NCBI GenBank assembly: GCA_043764015.1
Contig: JAYUKY010000135.1
Location: 1-23,790 of the forward strand
DNA length: 23,790 bases
DNA from: JANYGM01 sp043764015
Lineage (GTDB): Bacteria > Bacteroidota > Bacteroidia > Cytophagales > Thermonemataceae
Direction: 5' to 3'
Below, in pieces: positions 1 through 7,722 of the stretch. Within the stretch, counting starts at the first letter, position 1; the number at the start of each line of letters is the position of its first letter. The notes under the pieces are model-generated. The model saw only the letters and a list, made by a program, of their open reading frames with translations, made no database searches and was not told where the DNA came from. A program made the translations under genes and the position numbers.

Positions 1-145
1 CTAAACAACCTCATAAAGAAAAATACAAGTGGTTAAGATGACGTGACATAAATTAAAGAATAAGAAAATTTAGCACACTCAATAAATAAAATTATGAGAT
101 TTTTTTTAAGTTGTTATTTTTATGAAAATTCCAAGTCATCTTTTA

Positions 146-153
146 TATATTTG
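146..153 (+). promoter_or_regulatory. Candidate -7 box (TATATTTG) upstream of the LuxE-like gene
   Basis: The octamer TATATTTG, followed by CA, matches the Bacteroidota -7 consensus TAnnTTTG. It lies about 105 nt before the ATG at 259. A second perfect match is at 198-205, about 53 nt before the ATG. Neither has a clear TTG at the -33 spacing, so which one is used, if either, is unknown. The rest of 1-258 is AT-rich, with no ORF or RNA gene that I can recognise. Confidence 0.35.
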
Positions 154-235
154 CAACGGAACTTTTACAGCAACAACAAATTCAAAATATTTATGATTAT
201 ATTTGTGGTTTTAATGAGAAATTGTAGATGTATGT

Positions 236-256
236 AGTTCACAACTCACAACTAAA
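236..256 (+). repeat. 7-bp-period repeat before the LuxE-like gene
   Basis: Three heptads in register, AGTTCAC-AACTCAC-AACTAAA, end 2 nt before the ATG at 259. This is one of nine short arrays in the window with a 7-nt period. The AACTCAC word recurs at 10675-10708. Confidence 0.6.
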
Positions 257-258
257 AA

Positions 259-1257
259 ATGTTTGTACAAGATTTTAAAAGCACTTTTTTTGAGATAAAT
301 GAAAATAATTTTGAGCAAAAAGCCTTAGAATTATTCTATTTTCAAGCTAAAAGTAATGTTGTTTATGCTGATTTTTTGGAGAAAATCAAGATAAATCCTC
401 AAAATATTAAGGTTTTAGAGGATATTCCGTTTTTGCCTATTGATTTTTTTAAGGATTTCAAGGTTGTTTCAGAAGAAAATTCAGAAAATATTTCAAATGA
501 AGTGATTTTTGAAAGTAGTGGCACGACAGGGCAAGTCACCAGCAAACATTACGTAAAAGATACCAATTTTTATAAAAAAGTCAGTAAAAATATTTTTGAA
601 AATATTTACCAAAAACTTGAAAATTGGCATATTTTGGCACTTTTGCCTTCTTATTTGGAGCGTGGAAACTCATCTTTGGTTTTTATGGTAGAAGATTTTA
701 TACAAAAAAGTGGCTCAAAATATGCAGGTTTTTACCTTGATAATGTAGCAGAACTTTCTCAAAAAATACAACTATTAAGACAAAAAAATGAAAAAATATT
801 ACTAATTGGAGTTACTTTCGCCTTGTTAGATTTTGCAGAAAATCACCCACAAGACCTTTCTGACGTGATTATTATGGAAACAGGAGGAATGAAAGGACGT
901 AGAAAAGAACTAATTAGACAAGATGCCCACGAAATTTTGTGTAATGCCTTTAATGTCAAGCAAATACATTCAGAATATGGAATGACAGAACTTCTTTCGC
1001 AGGCGTATTCACAAGAAAATGGTATTTTTACTTTGCCACCTTCTATGAAATTTTTGCTTAGAGATACAACAGACCCATTTTCTGGTAATCTTACTCGCCA
1101 AAGTGGCGCACTAAATATTATTGATTTAGCTAATATTGAATCCTGTGCATTTTTAGAAACCAAAGATTTAGCAAAAAAAAACAGCCCAAATACTTATGAA
1201 ATACTTGGGCGTTTGGATAATACAGACATTCGTGGCTGCAATTTGATGGTGATTTAG
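259..1257 (+). CDS. LuxE-like acyl-protein synthetase family protein
   Basis: This 332-residue protein resembles the LuxE/acyl-protein synthetase branch of the adenylate-forming (PaaK/AMP-binding) enzymes. The family activates a fatty acid or other carboxylate with ATP, and in luminous bacteria LuxE passes the acyl group to a protein Cys. Visible motifs are the phosphate-binding loop SSGTTG at residues 86-91 and ETGGMKGR near residue 210. A third is HSEYGMTELLSQAY, near residue 239, which matches the YGxTE adenylate-binding motif. The length is near the usual ~360 for stand-alone LuxE. There are no lux partners (LuxC, LuxD) nearby, so bioluminescence is not implied. Stand-alone copies are common in Bacteroidota and their substrate is not known. 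The start is the first ATG of the frame. The gene is followed by a heptad repeat and a large palindrome, then a convergent gene. Confidence 0.85.
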   Translation: MFVQDFKSTFFEINENNFEQKALELFYFQAKSNVVYADFLEKIKINPQNIKVLEDIPFLPIDFFKDFKVVSEENSENISNEVIFESSGTTGQVTSKHYVKDTNFYKKVSKNIFENIYQKLENWHILALLPSYLERGNSSLVFMVEDFIQKSGSKYAGFYLDNVAELSQKIQLLRQKNEKILLIGVTFALLDFAENHPQDLSDVIIMETGGMKGRRKELIRQDAHEILCNAFNVKQIHSEYGMTELLSQAYSQENGIFTLPPSMKFLLRDTTDPFSGNLTRQSGALNIIDLANIESCAFLETKDLAKKNSPNTYEILGRLDNTDIRGCNLMVI

Positions 1258-1260
1258 GAA

Positions 1261-1295
1261 AAAGTACGAAGTAAAAAGTACGAGGTACGAAAGTA
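1261..1295 (+). repeat. 7-bp-period repeat just after the LuxE-like stop codon
   Basis: Five heptads in register, AAAGTAC-GAAGTAA-AAAGTAC-GAGGTAC-GAAAGTA, start 3 nt after the stop codon. The same GARGTAC-type words follow the stop codons of recG, ybaB and the TPR gene at 16137, always in the sense orientation of the gene just ended. Confidence 0.7.
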
Positions 1296-1333
1296 AAACT
1301 TTGATTATTAACCTATTGTTGTATAAAAATAAA

Positions 1334-1393
1334 ATTTAGTTGCCACAAATACACGAATAATTGTATTTATTCGTGTATTCGTGGCAACTAAAT
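1334..1393. repeat. 60-bp palindrome (27-bp stem) between convergent genes
   Basis: Arms 1334-1360 and 1367-1393 are reverse complements with a single mismatch, around a 6-nt loop. The core words are TTGCCAC and ATACACGAATAA. It sits between the LuxE-like gene (+) and the T9SS protein (-), where a bidirectional terminator would be useful. The length and near-perfection also fit a mobile palindromic intergenic element of the REP/MITE kind. The sequence cannot decide between these. Confidence 0.75.
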
Positions 1394-1471
1394 CAGACAC
1401 ATTTTTATTTATAATATACTATTGCTACAATAAAAGCTCAAATTATTCCATTCTTATTTCTTGCAGTTTTT

Positions 1472-3340
1472 TTATTCCAAAACTATTTTCTTACTAATAA
1501 GTTTACCATTAACATCTTTCAAAAGTGCCATATATAAGCCTTTGGATAGGTTTTTAGTGACAATTTGCTGATTTTCTTTGTCAAAAATAACTTCTTGCGT
1601 TTGCCCTTGTGTGTTATATATGTGTACGTTTACAATGCGTTTAGGAGATTTTATGCTAATAATATTGTTTTCATTTGTCTTGCTAGGATTTGGAAATAAC
1701 AAAATACTATCTTGAATATTGCCTTCATTATCATTTAAAGCCGTTACACCATCAGGCACAAATACATCATTATCAAAAACTGGGCGTATCATTAGTGCGC
1801 CTTTGATGAGTGGGTTTTGCTCCCAATTTCCTTGAATATTAAAAAAAGTTTTGGTTTGTGCGTTATTATCTTTATCAAAACCAATAGCCAACAAATCATT
1901 GCTAGTTTGCTGAATACCAACATAAAATGTATCAATAATATTGATTATTTTTGTGCTATCCACCGCAAAACGCACAAAACCATTAGGAGAAGTTGGGTAC
2001 TTTACTTGCAAAGATTTCTGAAATAAAATCTCATCTTCTCTACCTTTTACTTTCTTCCAAATAGACAAAATAAAGGTTTCTTGTGACAAATTTTGCTTAA
2101 AAGGCACAAAAGAAATATCAATATCAGTAATAACTGCAGGCGTATTGAGCTTATACTGAACGGCTATTTTGCCTTGCGTTTGTGCAATTCCTGCCACATA
2201 TTCAGCTGTGCCATCATCATACGCAAAATAATTATCAAGTTCCGTTTTTCCTTTGATAGTGTCATTTACCTTAAAATCAACTGGTGCAGTTGCATCTGTA
2301 GAAGTAAGTCTAAAAGCATATTCCAATGAAATGGGCGCATTTAAAGGTGCATTTGTAAGTGTTTGCGGCGTGGCTGTTACTAGAAAATTAGCATCATTTG
2401 GCTGGATAATAGAGGTCGTTGTAGTAATAGGCAAACTAGCTAAAATAGTATTATTTCTTGTGTTTTTCAGCTCACAATCATAACTAATAATACGGAAAAT
2501 ATTATCCAAATTTTTGACATTCGTAATAATTTCTGTATTTATTTCTGCTGCTTGATTAGCAAAATATTGCTTTACAGGCATTGCTGTATAGTTTTTTAGA
2601 TAAGATTGTGGCTGACGACTAAACGCCACATCTTGGCGTGTAACGTCTGTAAGAGTTCTATTTTGGTTGAGATAAATATAGTCCAAATGCCACGCATCAA
2701 AATCCCCAGAAACACGCCCAAATCTCAAAAAACGAAACTGAAAACCACTATGAAAAAACCTATTTGCAAGTTGGATATTTTCCTGTTTGAAAGTAGTAAA
2801 AGTGCCATCACCGTATTTACGCAATATTTCTACCCAATTATTGGCGTTATCTTTTCCTTGCAAAAGCAAAAAATCACTCGCATCAGGAGCTTCTACTTTT
2901 CCGCCTGCTTGCCACCAAAAACTCAAAAAAACATCAGTTGCAGTTGGCAAAATGGCACTCAAATCAATGCTTTTGGCGGTCAGTGTGTCAGAATAGCCCT
3001 GACTAAGCGGAGAGGCAATATTATAAGGCGTTCCTTTGATATCAAAAGCATCTAGCGTGGCTACACCTACGCTGGGAGCATTATCTGCACGAGTGTTGTT
3101 GATAACAACTCCTACATTCGTCCAAAAGTCGGCATTTGGTAAGGTTTTGTTATCAGAAAAATCTTCAAAAAAAGGCAAAACACCAGGAAGTCCTCTATAA
3201 ACTTGGGAATTATTGGAAGTATTTTTATTTATGCTTTTGGGTGCATTTGCAGGCACAAAACCAATAGGAAACTGCTTAAATTGCGCAAAAACACAATTTA
3301 CAGAGAGAAATAAAACAAAAAAGAGAGGATATTTATACAT
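1472..3340 (-). CDS. Secreted protein with C-terminal type IX secretion sorting domain
   Basis: The protein is 622 residues long from the start chosen here. That ATG (3340) begins MYKYPLFFVLFLSVNCVFAQ, a clean signal peptide. The frame stays open 26 codons further upstream (ATG at 3418), but that would place a charged stretch before the signal. The N-terminal part contains FFEDFS and, further on, GDFDAWHLDYIYLN, the pattern of a MAM/lectin-like beta-sandwich common in large Bacteroidota surface proteins. The last ~75 residues contain LFPNPS, then VHIYNTQGQ, then KGLYMALLKDVNGK and a final KKIVLE, the typical type A sorting domain. The protein should be exported by Sec, then moved across the outer membrane by the T9SS and attached or released. 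Its ligand or activity cannot be read from the sequence. Confidence 0.85.
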   Translation of the reverse strand: MYKYPLFFVLFLSVNCVFAQFKQFPIGFVPANAPKSINKNTSNNSQVYRGLPGVLPFFEDFSDNKTLPNADFWTNVGVVINNTRADNAPSVGVATLDAFDIKGTPYNIASPLSQGYSDTLTAKSIDLSAILPTATDVFLSFWWQAGGKVEAPDASDFLLLQGKDNANNWVEILRKYGDGTFTTFKQENIQLANRFFHSGFQFRFLRFGRVSGDFDAWHLDYIYLNQNRTLTDVTRQDVAFSRQPQSYLKNYTAMPVKQYFANQAAEINTEIITNVKNLDNIFRIISYDCELKNTRNNTILASLPITTTTSIIQPNDANFLVTATPQTLTNAPLNAPISLEYAFRLTSTDATAPVDFKVNDTIKGKTELDNYFAYDDGTAEYVAGIAQTQGKIAVQYKLNTPAVITDIDISFVPFKQNLSQETFILSIWKKVKGREDEILFQKSLQVKYPTSPNGFVRFAVDSTKIINIIDTFYVGIQQTSNDLLAIGFDKDNNAQTKTFFNIQGNWEQNPLIKGALMIRPVFDNDVFVPDGVTALNDNEGNIQDSILLFPNPSKTNENNIISIKSPKRIVNVHIYNTQGQTQEVIFDKENQQIVTKNLSKGLYMALLKDVNGKLISKKIVLE

Positions 3341-3414
3341 TTTTATAAGTAAAGTTTCAACAAAATTAGCAAAAATCATTCCAAAAATAGAAATAATTTC
3401 TAATTCAATTTTTT

Positions 3415-4062
3415 TCAAACTAACAAAACAGTTTCCAAAATATGCCTAAATTTGCGTAAAATAGCTATTATTTTCAATAAATCTTCTTTATCTGTGCTAT
3501 CAAATATTTTAGAAAGACAATAAGTATTATTTTCCATTGTAATAAAAACCCAATTTGCACCATTTACCTCGCAACCATACAAGGGTTTATTATCATTATT
3601 TATCTTTTGAGCTATCAAAAACGCTTCTAAAAGTTGCGCCATAGAGTCGCCAGTAGGTTTTTTGTTAGGCTTATACTCTTGAAAATGAAAATAAGGTTTT
3701 TCCATAAAATCCATCATTCCCTTTGCAATGACAAAATCAGCTTTGACAGAAAGCTGATAATTTTGCACTTGCGCAGCTAATTTTTTATCAAAAAAAGAAA
3801 CAAAATTTTTATCATTTACAAGTCTTCCAAGTTTTAGAATATGGCTAATAAACTTCATTTTGAGGTCTTCCTCACTCCAATTTTTGATATGTAGTCGTCC
3901 ATCTTCATACGCATCATCAAAATTTGCCTGCTCCACAACCGTAAAAACAGGCTTTTCAACAGCTAACCATTCTTGCATAGTTGTCGTAAGTGGCTCTATT
4001 ATTTGCGTAAGTTTGAAAGCAAGCACTATTTCACCTTCACTCCACTCTTTTTTCTTTGCCAT
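3415..4062 (-). CDS. Hypothetical protein with a PD-(D/E)XK nuclease-like core
   Basis: The protein is 215 residues from the ATG at 4062 (MAKKKEWSEGE). An earlier in-frame ATG at 4113 would overlap the preceding gene and adds only a low-complexity stretch. Residues 105-150 read like the PD-(D/E)XK fold: an Asp at about 109 in VKADFVIAKG, then FQEYKPNKK with the E-x-K pair at 129/131, then an amphipathic helix with MAQLLEAFLIA. The family includes restriction-type nucleases and many domains of unknown role, and activity is not shown. There is no signal peptide, so it is cytoplasmic. It follows the exported HEAT-like gene by 16 nt on the same strand, so the two are probably cotranscribed. The product name should stay general. 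Confidence 0.6.
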   Translation of the reverse strand: MAKKKEWSEGEIVLAFKLTQIIEPLTTTMQEWLAVEKPVFTVVEQANFDDAYEDGRLHIKNWSEEDLKMKFISHILKLGRLVNDKNFVSFFDKKLAAQVQNYQLSVKADFVIAKGMMDFMEKPYFHFQEYKPNKKPTGDSMAQLLEAFLIAQKINNDNKPLYGCEVNGANWVFITMENNTYCLSKIFDSTDKEDLLKIIAILRKFRHILETVLLV

Positions 4063-4078
4063 AAATGTAAAATTATTA

Positions 4079-4594
4079 TTATTTCTTTTCATTAACAAAC
4101 AAAATACTATCAATAGTTGTCTTTTGTTTTTTTGTTAATTTGTACAAATCTTTATAGAACTCATTATTAGGCTCTTCAGGTGTGACGACACCAACGAAAT
4201 ATTCTCTCACAATTGTAGAAAAAATCAAACAGCCAAAAAAAGTAGCAACTTCTGCAGTATCTGATAAATGCTTTATCAAAATTGGGAAAATATCAATCCC
4301 TTTTCTATACGCTAACGCATCAAAAGAGTAACATCTTACAACAGCGTTTTTATGCTCAATAAGCAATATTAATTCTTCATTGGTGGCTTCTTTTTTTAGT
4401 TTTTCGTACCTGTCCCATTGTTTTGGTCGTGTACCTACATATCCAACTGCGCTACCCGTTAGCACGTTATGCCTAGCAATTTGGTTTGCTATATGCTTTA
4501 TTTTAGGGCGTATTTTGGTTGTTTTTATTTGTCCTTCACAACAAAAAATATTACCCAAAAAAGTAAAAAGGAAGATTAAAAAGATGTTTTTCAT
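4079..4594 (-). CDS. Exported hypothetical protein with HEAT-like repeats
   Basis: The 171-residue protein starts MKNIFLIFLFTFLGNIFCCEGQ, a signal peptide. The Cys pair near residues 18-19 could serve as a lipobox, though the match is poor. The middle region (EELILLIEHKNAVVRCYSFDAL, then FPILIKHLSDTA) has the helix-turn-helix rhythm of HEAT repeats, where a helix is followed by a xxVRxxAxxAL-like second helix. Such repeats usually bind other proteins. I do not recognise a specific family. It is the first gene of a likely pair with the PD-(D/E)XK-like gene 16 nt downstream. Confidence 0.65.
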   Translation of the reverse strand: MKNIFLIFLFTFLGNIFCCEGQIKTTKIRPKIKHIANQIARHNVLTGSAVGYVGTRPKQWDRYEKLKKEATNEELILLIEHKNAVVRCYSFDALAYRKGIDIFPILIKHLSDTAEVATFFGCLIFSTIVREYFVGVVTPEEPNNEFYKDLYKLTKKQKTTIDSILFVNEKK

Positions 4595-4624
4595 ATTTTG
4601 ATAAAGAAATAATAATGTATTTTT

Positions 4625-4658
4625 TTCGTACTTCGTACCTCATACTTCACACCTCAAA
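4625..4658 (-). repeat. 7-bp-period repeat just after the recG stop codon
   Basis: Read on the minus strand, the heptads GAGGTGT-GAAGTAT-GAGGTAC-GAAGTAC begin 3 nt after the recG stop codon. They are the same words and sense orientation as the arrays after the LuxE-like gene and ybaB. They lie between recG and the HEAT-like gene. Confidence 0.7.
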
Positions 4659-6755
4659 TTAGCTTATCCTAGCCCAGTTGGTAGTGTTTTTGGCTACGCT
4701 TTCCAGTTGTTTTTTGACAAAAATATTCTTGTATTGTTCTAATTTTGGGTCTTCTTCCAGCATTTTTTTTGCCTCGTTGCGTGCAAGTTCCAAAATATCT
4801 CCATCTTTTGCCAAATCAGCAATAATCAAATCCATTACGCCACTTTGTTGCGTACCAGAAAGGTCGCCTGCGCCACGCAAACGCAAATCCGTATTAGCAA
4901 TTTCAAAACCGTCATTGGTTTCCACCATTACTTTTATGCGCTCACGAGCCTCTTTGGAGAGTTTGTAGCCAGTCATCAAAATACAATAAGATTGGTCTGC
5001 GCCACGCCCAACACGCCCACGCAACTGATGCAGGGCAGAAAGTCCAAACCTTTCAGAGTTTTCAATAATCATAATAGAGGCATTTGGGACGTTTACACCA
5101 ACCTCAATAACAGTCGTAGCCACCATTATTTGGGTTTCATTTTTGATAAAACGCTGCATCTCAAAATCCTTGTCTTTTGGCTTCATTCTCCCGTGAACAA
5201 TGCTAATCTGACACTTAGGAAAAGCTCTAGAAACACTCTCAAAACCGTCTGTAAGGTCTTTTAAATCTAATTTTTCTGACTCTTCAATAAGCGGATAAAC
5301 AATATAAACCTGCCTTCCTTTCTCTATTTCATCATTCATAAAGCCAAAAACCGCCAAACGGTGGCTATCAAAGCGGTGAACGGTTTTTATGGGCTTACGA
5401 CCAGGTGGCAACTCATCAATAACAGACACGTCCAAATCTCCATAAAGTGTCATTGCAAGCGTACGAGGGATAGGCGTGGCGGTCATTACGAGTACGTGAG
5501 GAAAAATATCTTTGTTTTTTTGCCACAATTTAGAGCGTTGTTCCACGCCAAAACGGTGCTGTTCATCAATGATACACATTCCCAAATTCTTAAATTGTAC
5601 CCTATCTTCTAGCAATGCGTGTGTTCCTACAAGGATTTTGAGGTCGCCAGTACGCAAATAATCATCAATATATTTTCTTTCAGATGTTTTGGTAGAACCT
5701 GTTAATTTTTCCAAAGTAATGCCTAATTTGTCGGCAAGAGGGCGCAAACCGTTGTAATGTTGCTCTGCCAAAATCTCTGTTGGTGCCATCATACACGCTT
5801 GTTTTCCACTTCCAATGGCAAAAAGCATAGCAATAAAAGCCACAATAGTTTTCCCACTTCCCACATCACCCTGCAAAAGTCGGTTCATTTGTTTTCCACT
5901 TCCCATATCCTTATAAATCTCCTTAATTACTCGTTTTTGTGCGCCTGTGAGGTCAAAACCAAGATAATTGTTATAAAATTCTGTTACAAGTGAAGTGTTA
6001 TTAAGAATTTGTCCTGCGTAAGTGATTTTTCTAAACAAATTTTGCTGAATAACCTTTATTTGTGTATAAAAAAGTTCTTCAAATTTGAGCCTATACGTGG
6101 CTTGTTTGAGCATTTCCACGTTTTTAGGGAAATGAATATGTTGCATAGCATCTTTTTTGGGCATCAATTGGAGATTTCTTACCAAATCTTCTGGCAAAGT
6201 TTCCTTAAATTGCCCTGCTGATGCTGCCAAAACCTGTTTTATGACCTTGCTGATGCCTTTGCTATCAAAACTACGCTTGCGCATAATTTCTGTAAGGTGA
6301 TAAACGGGTTGCAGAAATCCAGATTGTGCTTCTAGGTTGGTGAGCGGCTCTATTTCTGGGTGTGTGATACTATATTTGCCGTTAAATTCTGCTGGCTTTC
6401 CAAAAATAATGTAGTCTGTATTAATTTGAAGCCCTTTTTTGACCCATTCAATTCCTCTAAACCAAATAAGCTCAACCTCACCCGTTCCATCTCTAAAATA
6501 CGCCACCAAACGTGCTTTTGCACCTTCTCCAATGGTTTCTATAAATTTTATTTTACCTCTAAATTGGACGTAGGGCATTTCCTCCGAAATATCCGAAATC
6601 TTATGAAATTCCGTTCTATCTTCGTGGCGAAAAGGGTAATGTTGTATGATGTCTGCATAGGTAAAAATACCTAATTCTTTCCCTAAAAGTGCGGCACGAG
6701 CCGTTCCAACGCCTTTTAAGAACTCTAATTTGGTATCAAAAAAACTGTTATTCAA
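4659..6755 (-). CDS. recG: ATP-dependent DNA helicase RecG
   Basis: This is a full-length RecG of 698 residues. RecG remodels stalled replication forks and branch-migrates Holliday junctions, converting forks into four-way junctions. The N-terminal part contains the OB-fold wedge (about residues 60-150, including FRGKIKFIE and YFRDGTGEVELIWF). The helicase core shows Walker A LLQGDVGSGKT (about 293-303), motif II DEQHRFG (397-403) and motif III TATPIPRTLAMT. Later come HGRMKPKDKD, VGVNVPNASIMIIE and the QLRGRVGRG motif VI, then the RecG-type C-terminal region GTQQSG. The ATG at 6755 gives the normal N terminus (FLKGVG). The gene follows the Rpn-family nuclease by 60 nt on the same strand. Nothing is missing. 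Confidence 0.98.
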   Translation of the reverse strand: MNNSFFDTKLEFLKGVGTARAALLGKELGIFTYADIIQHYPFRHEDRTEFHKISDISEEMPYVQFRGKIKFIETIGEGAKARLVAYFRDGTGEVELIWFRGIEWVKKGLQINTDYIIFGKPAEFNGKYSITHPEIEPLTNLEAQSGFLQPVYHLTEIMRKRSFDSKGISKVIKQVLAASAGQFKETLPEDLVRNLQLMPKKDAMQHIHFPKNVEMLKQATYRLKFEELFYTQIKVIQQNLFRKITYAGQILNNTSLVTEFYNNYLGFDLTGAQKRVIKEIYKDMGSGKQMNRLLQGDVGSGKTIVAFIAMLFAIGSGKQACMMAPTEILAEQHYNGLRPLADKLGITLEKLTGSTKTSERKYIDDYLRTGDLKILVGTHALLEDRVQFKNLGMCIIDEQHRFGVEQRSKLWQKNKDIFPHVLVMTATPIPRTLAMTLYGDLDVSVIDELPPGRKPIKTVHRFDSHRLAVFGFMNDEIEKGRQVYIVYPLIEESEKLDLKDLTDGFESVSRAFPKCQISIVHGRMKPKDKDFEMQRFIKNETQIMVATTVIEVGVNVPNASIMIIENSERFGLSALHQLRGRVGRGADQSYCILMTGYKLSKEARERIKVMVETNDGFEIANTDLRLRGAGDLSGTQQSGVMDLIIADLAKDGDILELARNEAKKMLEEDPKLEQYKNIFVKKQLESVAKNTTNWARIS

Positions 6756-6815
6756 TGTTTTAAAGTGTTTGAAAGTTTATTTTGTTTGTATTTTTTTATG
6801 AAATTTATTAGAAAA

Positions 6816-7667
6816 CTACTTAATCATTCCCAAATCTTTGCGTATTTTATCTATTTGAACAAGTGTCAAATCTGTCATTTCCATAACAGTTTCATTATCA
6901 AATCCTTTCAGAAGCATTTTTTTAGCAACTCCCACTTTGGCGGTATTATCCGTTATCATAAGAACTATTTTCTCTGCTTCTTTATTTTTAGCTTTTGTAC
7001 GTTCTTCTGGAGTAAGATTTTCAAAACTAATAAGTTCTATTGCTTTCTTAATACCTTCATTTTCAGTATTTAAGACAGACCTTTGCGGACTGTGAATAGA
7101 CTGGTAAATCAAGTCCAACCAATCCCTTATTTGCGGTGGCGTGCTTTCCTCAACGTGATTAGGGTTTAGACACACAAATTGATGTCCATACAAATCTCTC
7201 ACTTCTCCTTCTAGGTTTTGCGGGTTGATTTTCATTAGCAAAACTTCATCTAAAATAGGTCGTCCATTTTTGTCAGAAAGCGTGTAGGACGCAGTCATCA
7301 CCACAATTACGTAAACGGTTTGGTCAATTTGGTATTCCTTTGCCGTTTTCTGTTGTTCTGCAATCAGCATTAAAAAATAATGCAAAAACCTATCAAATTG
7401 GTAGTCATATTGCACTCTTTGTATTTCAATGGCTATTCTTTTGTCTTTACTTTCTGCAAAAATATCAAGTTCAAAATCTACATAACCAATTTTTGGGTCA
7501 AATTTCTTTTCAGTTTCAATTTTATCCACTTCAATCTCAATACCCAAAATATCACGCACAAATGCCGTAAAGACTATTTTGTTAGTAAAAGCCTTTTTAA
7601 AAATCACTTCATTATCTAAATTACCAAGCATAGTTTTGGGTAGTTTTTTCTGTTTTATTGAATACAA
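6816..7667 (-). CDS. Rpn-family nuclease / PD-(D/E)XK 'transposase-like' protein (copy A)
   Basis: The protein has 283 residues, with a possible later start at Met13 (7631; MLGNLDNEVIFKKAF). It belongs to the Rpn/YhgA-like group, PD-(D/E)XK nucleases often labelled putative transposases. E. coli RpnA-E promote RecA-independent recombination and some act in phage defence. The active site is visible as Asp68 in ELDIFAES and Glu81-x-Gln83 in AIEIQ. The C terminus (KKMLLKGFDNETVMEMTDLTLVQIDKI) has the same short helical module as the other two Rpn-like proteins in this window (tails at 13085 and 17592). There are no inverted repeats, so it is not an IS. It lies between recG and the methyltransferase on the same strand, with gaps of 60 and 55 nt. 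Confidence 0.8.
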   Translation of the reverse strand: MYSIKQKKLPKTMLGNLDNEVIFKKAFTNKIVFTAFVRDILGIEIEVDKIETEKKFDPKIGYVDFELDIFAESKDKRIAIEIQRVQYDYQFDRFLHYFLMLIAEQQKTAKEYQIDQTVYVIVVMTASYTLSDKNGRPILDEVLLMKINPQNLEGEVRDLYGHQFVCLNPNHVEESTPPQIRDWLDLIYQSIHSPQRSVLNTENEGIKKAIELISFENLTPEERTKAKNKEAEKIVLMITDNTAKVGVAKKMLLKGFDNETVMEMTDLTLVQIDKIRKDLGMIK

Positions 7668-7722
7668 AAATACAAAAAAAAGTGCATTTTTCCAAACAAA
7701 ATATTGATAATCAAAGCAATAA

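Noticed and set aside
1..258. Possible start of a gene or RNA before the LuxE-like gene
   Set aside because: No ORF of useful length, tRNA-like clover or strong structure was seen. Only promoter-like boxes and one heptad array can be supported.
843..1163. 106-residue ORF on the minus strand inside the LuxE-like gene
   Set aside because: It lies wholly within a well-supported gene on the other strand and resembles no family I know.
3341..3418. 26-residue N-terminal extension of the T9SS protein
   Set aside because: The extension is polar and would precede a clean signal peptide; the ATG at 3340 is the likely start.
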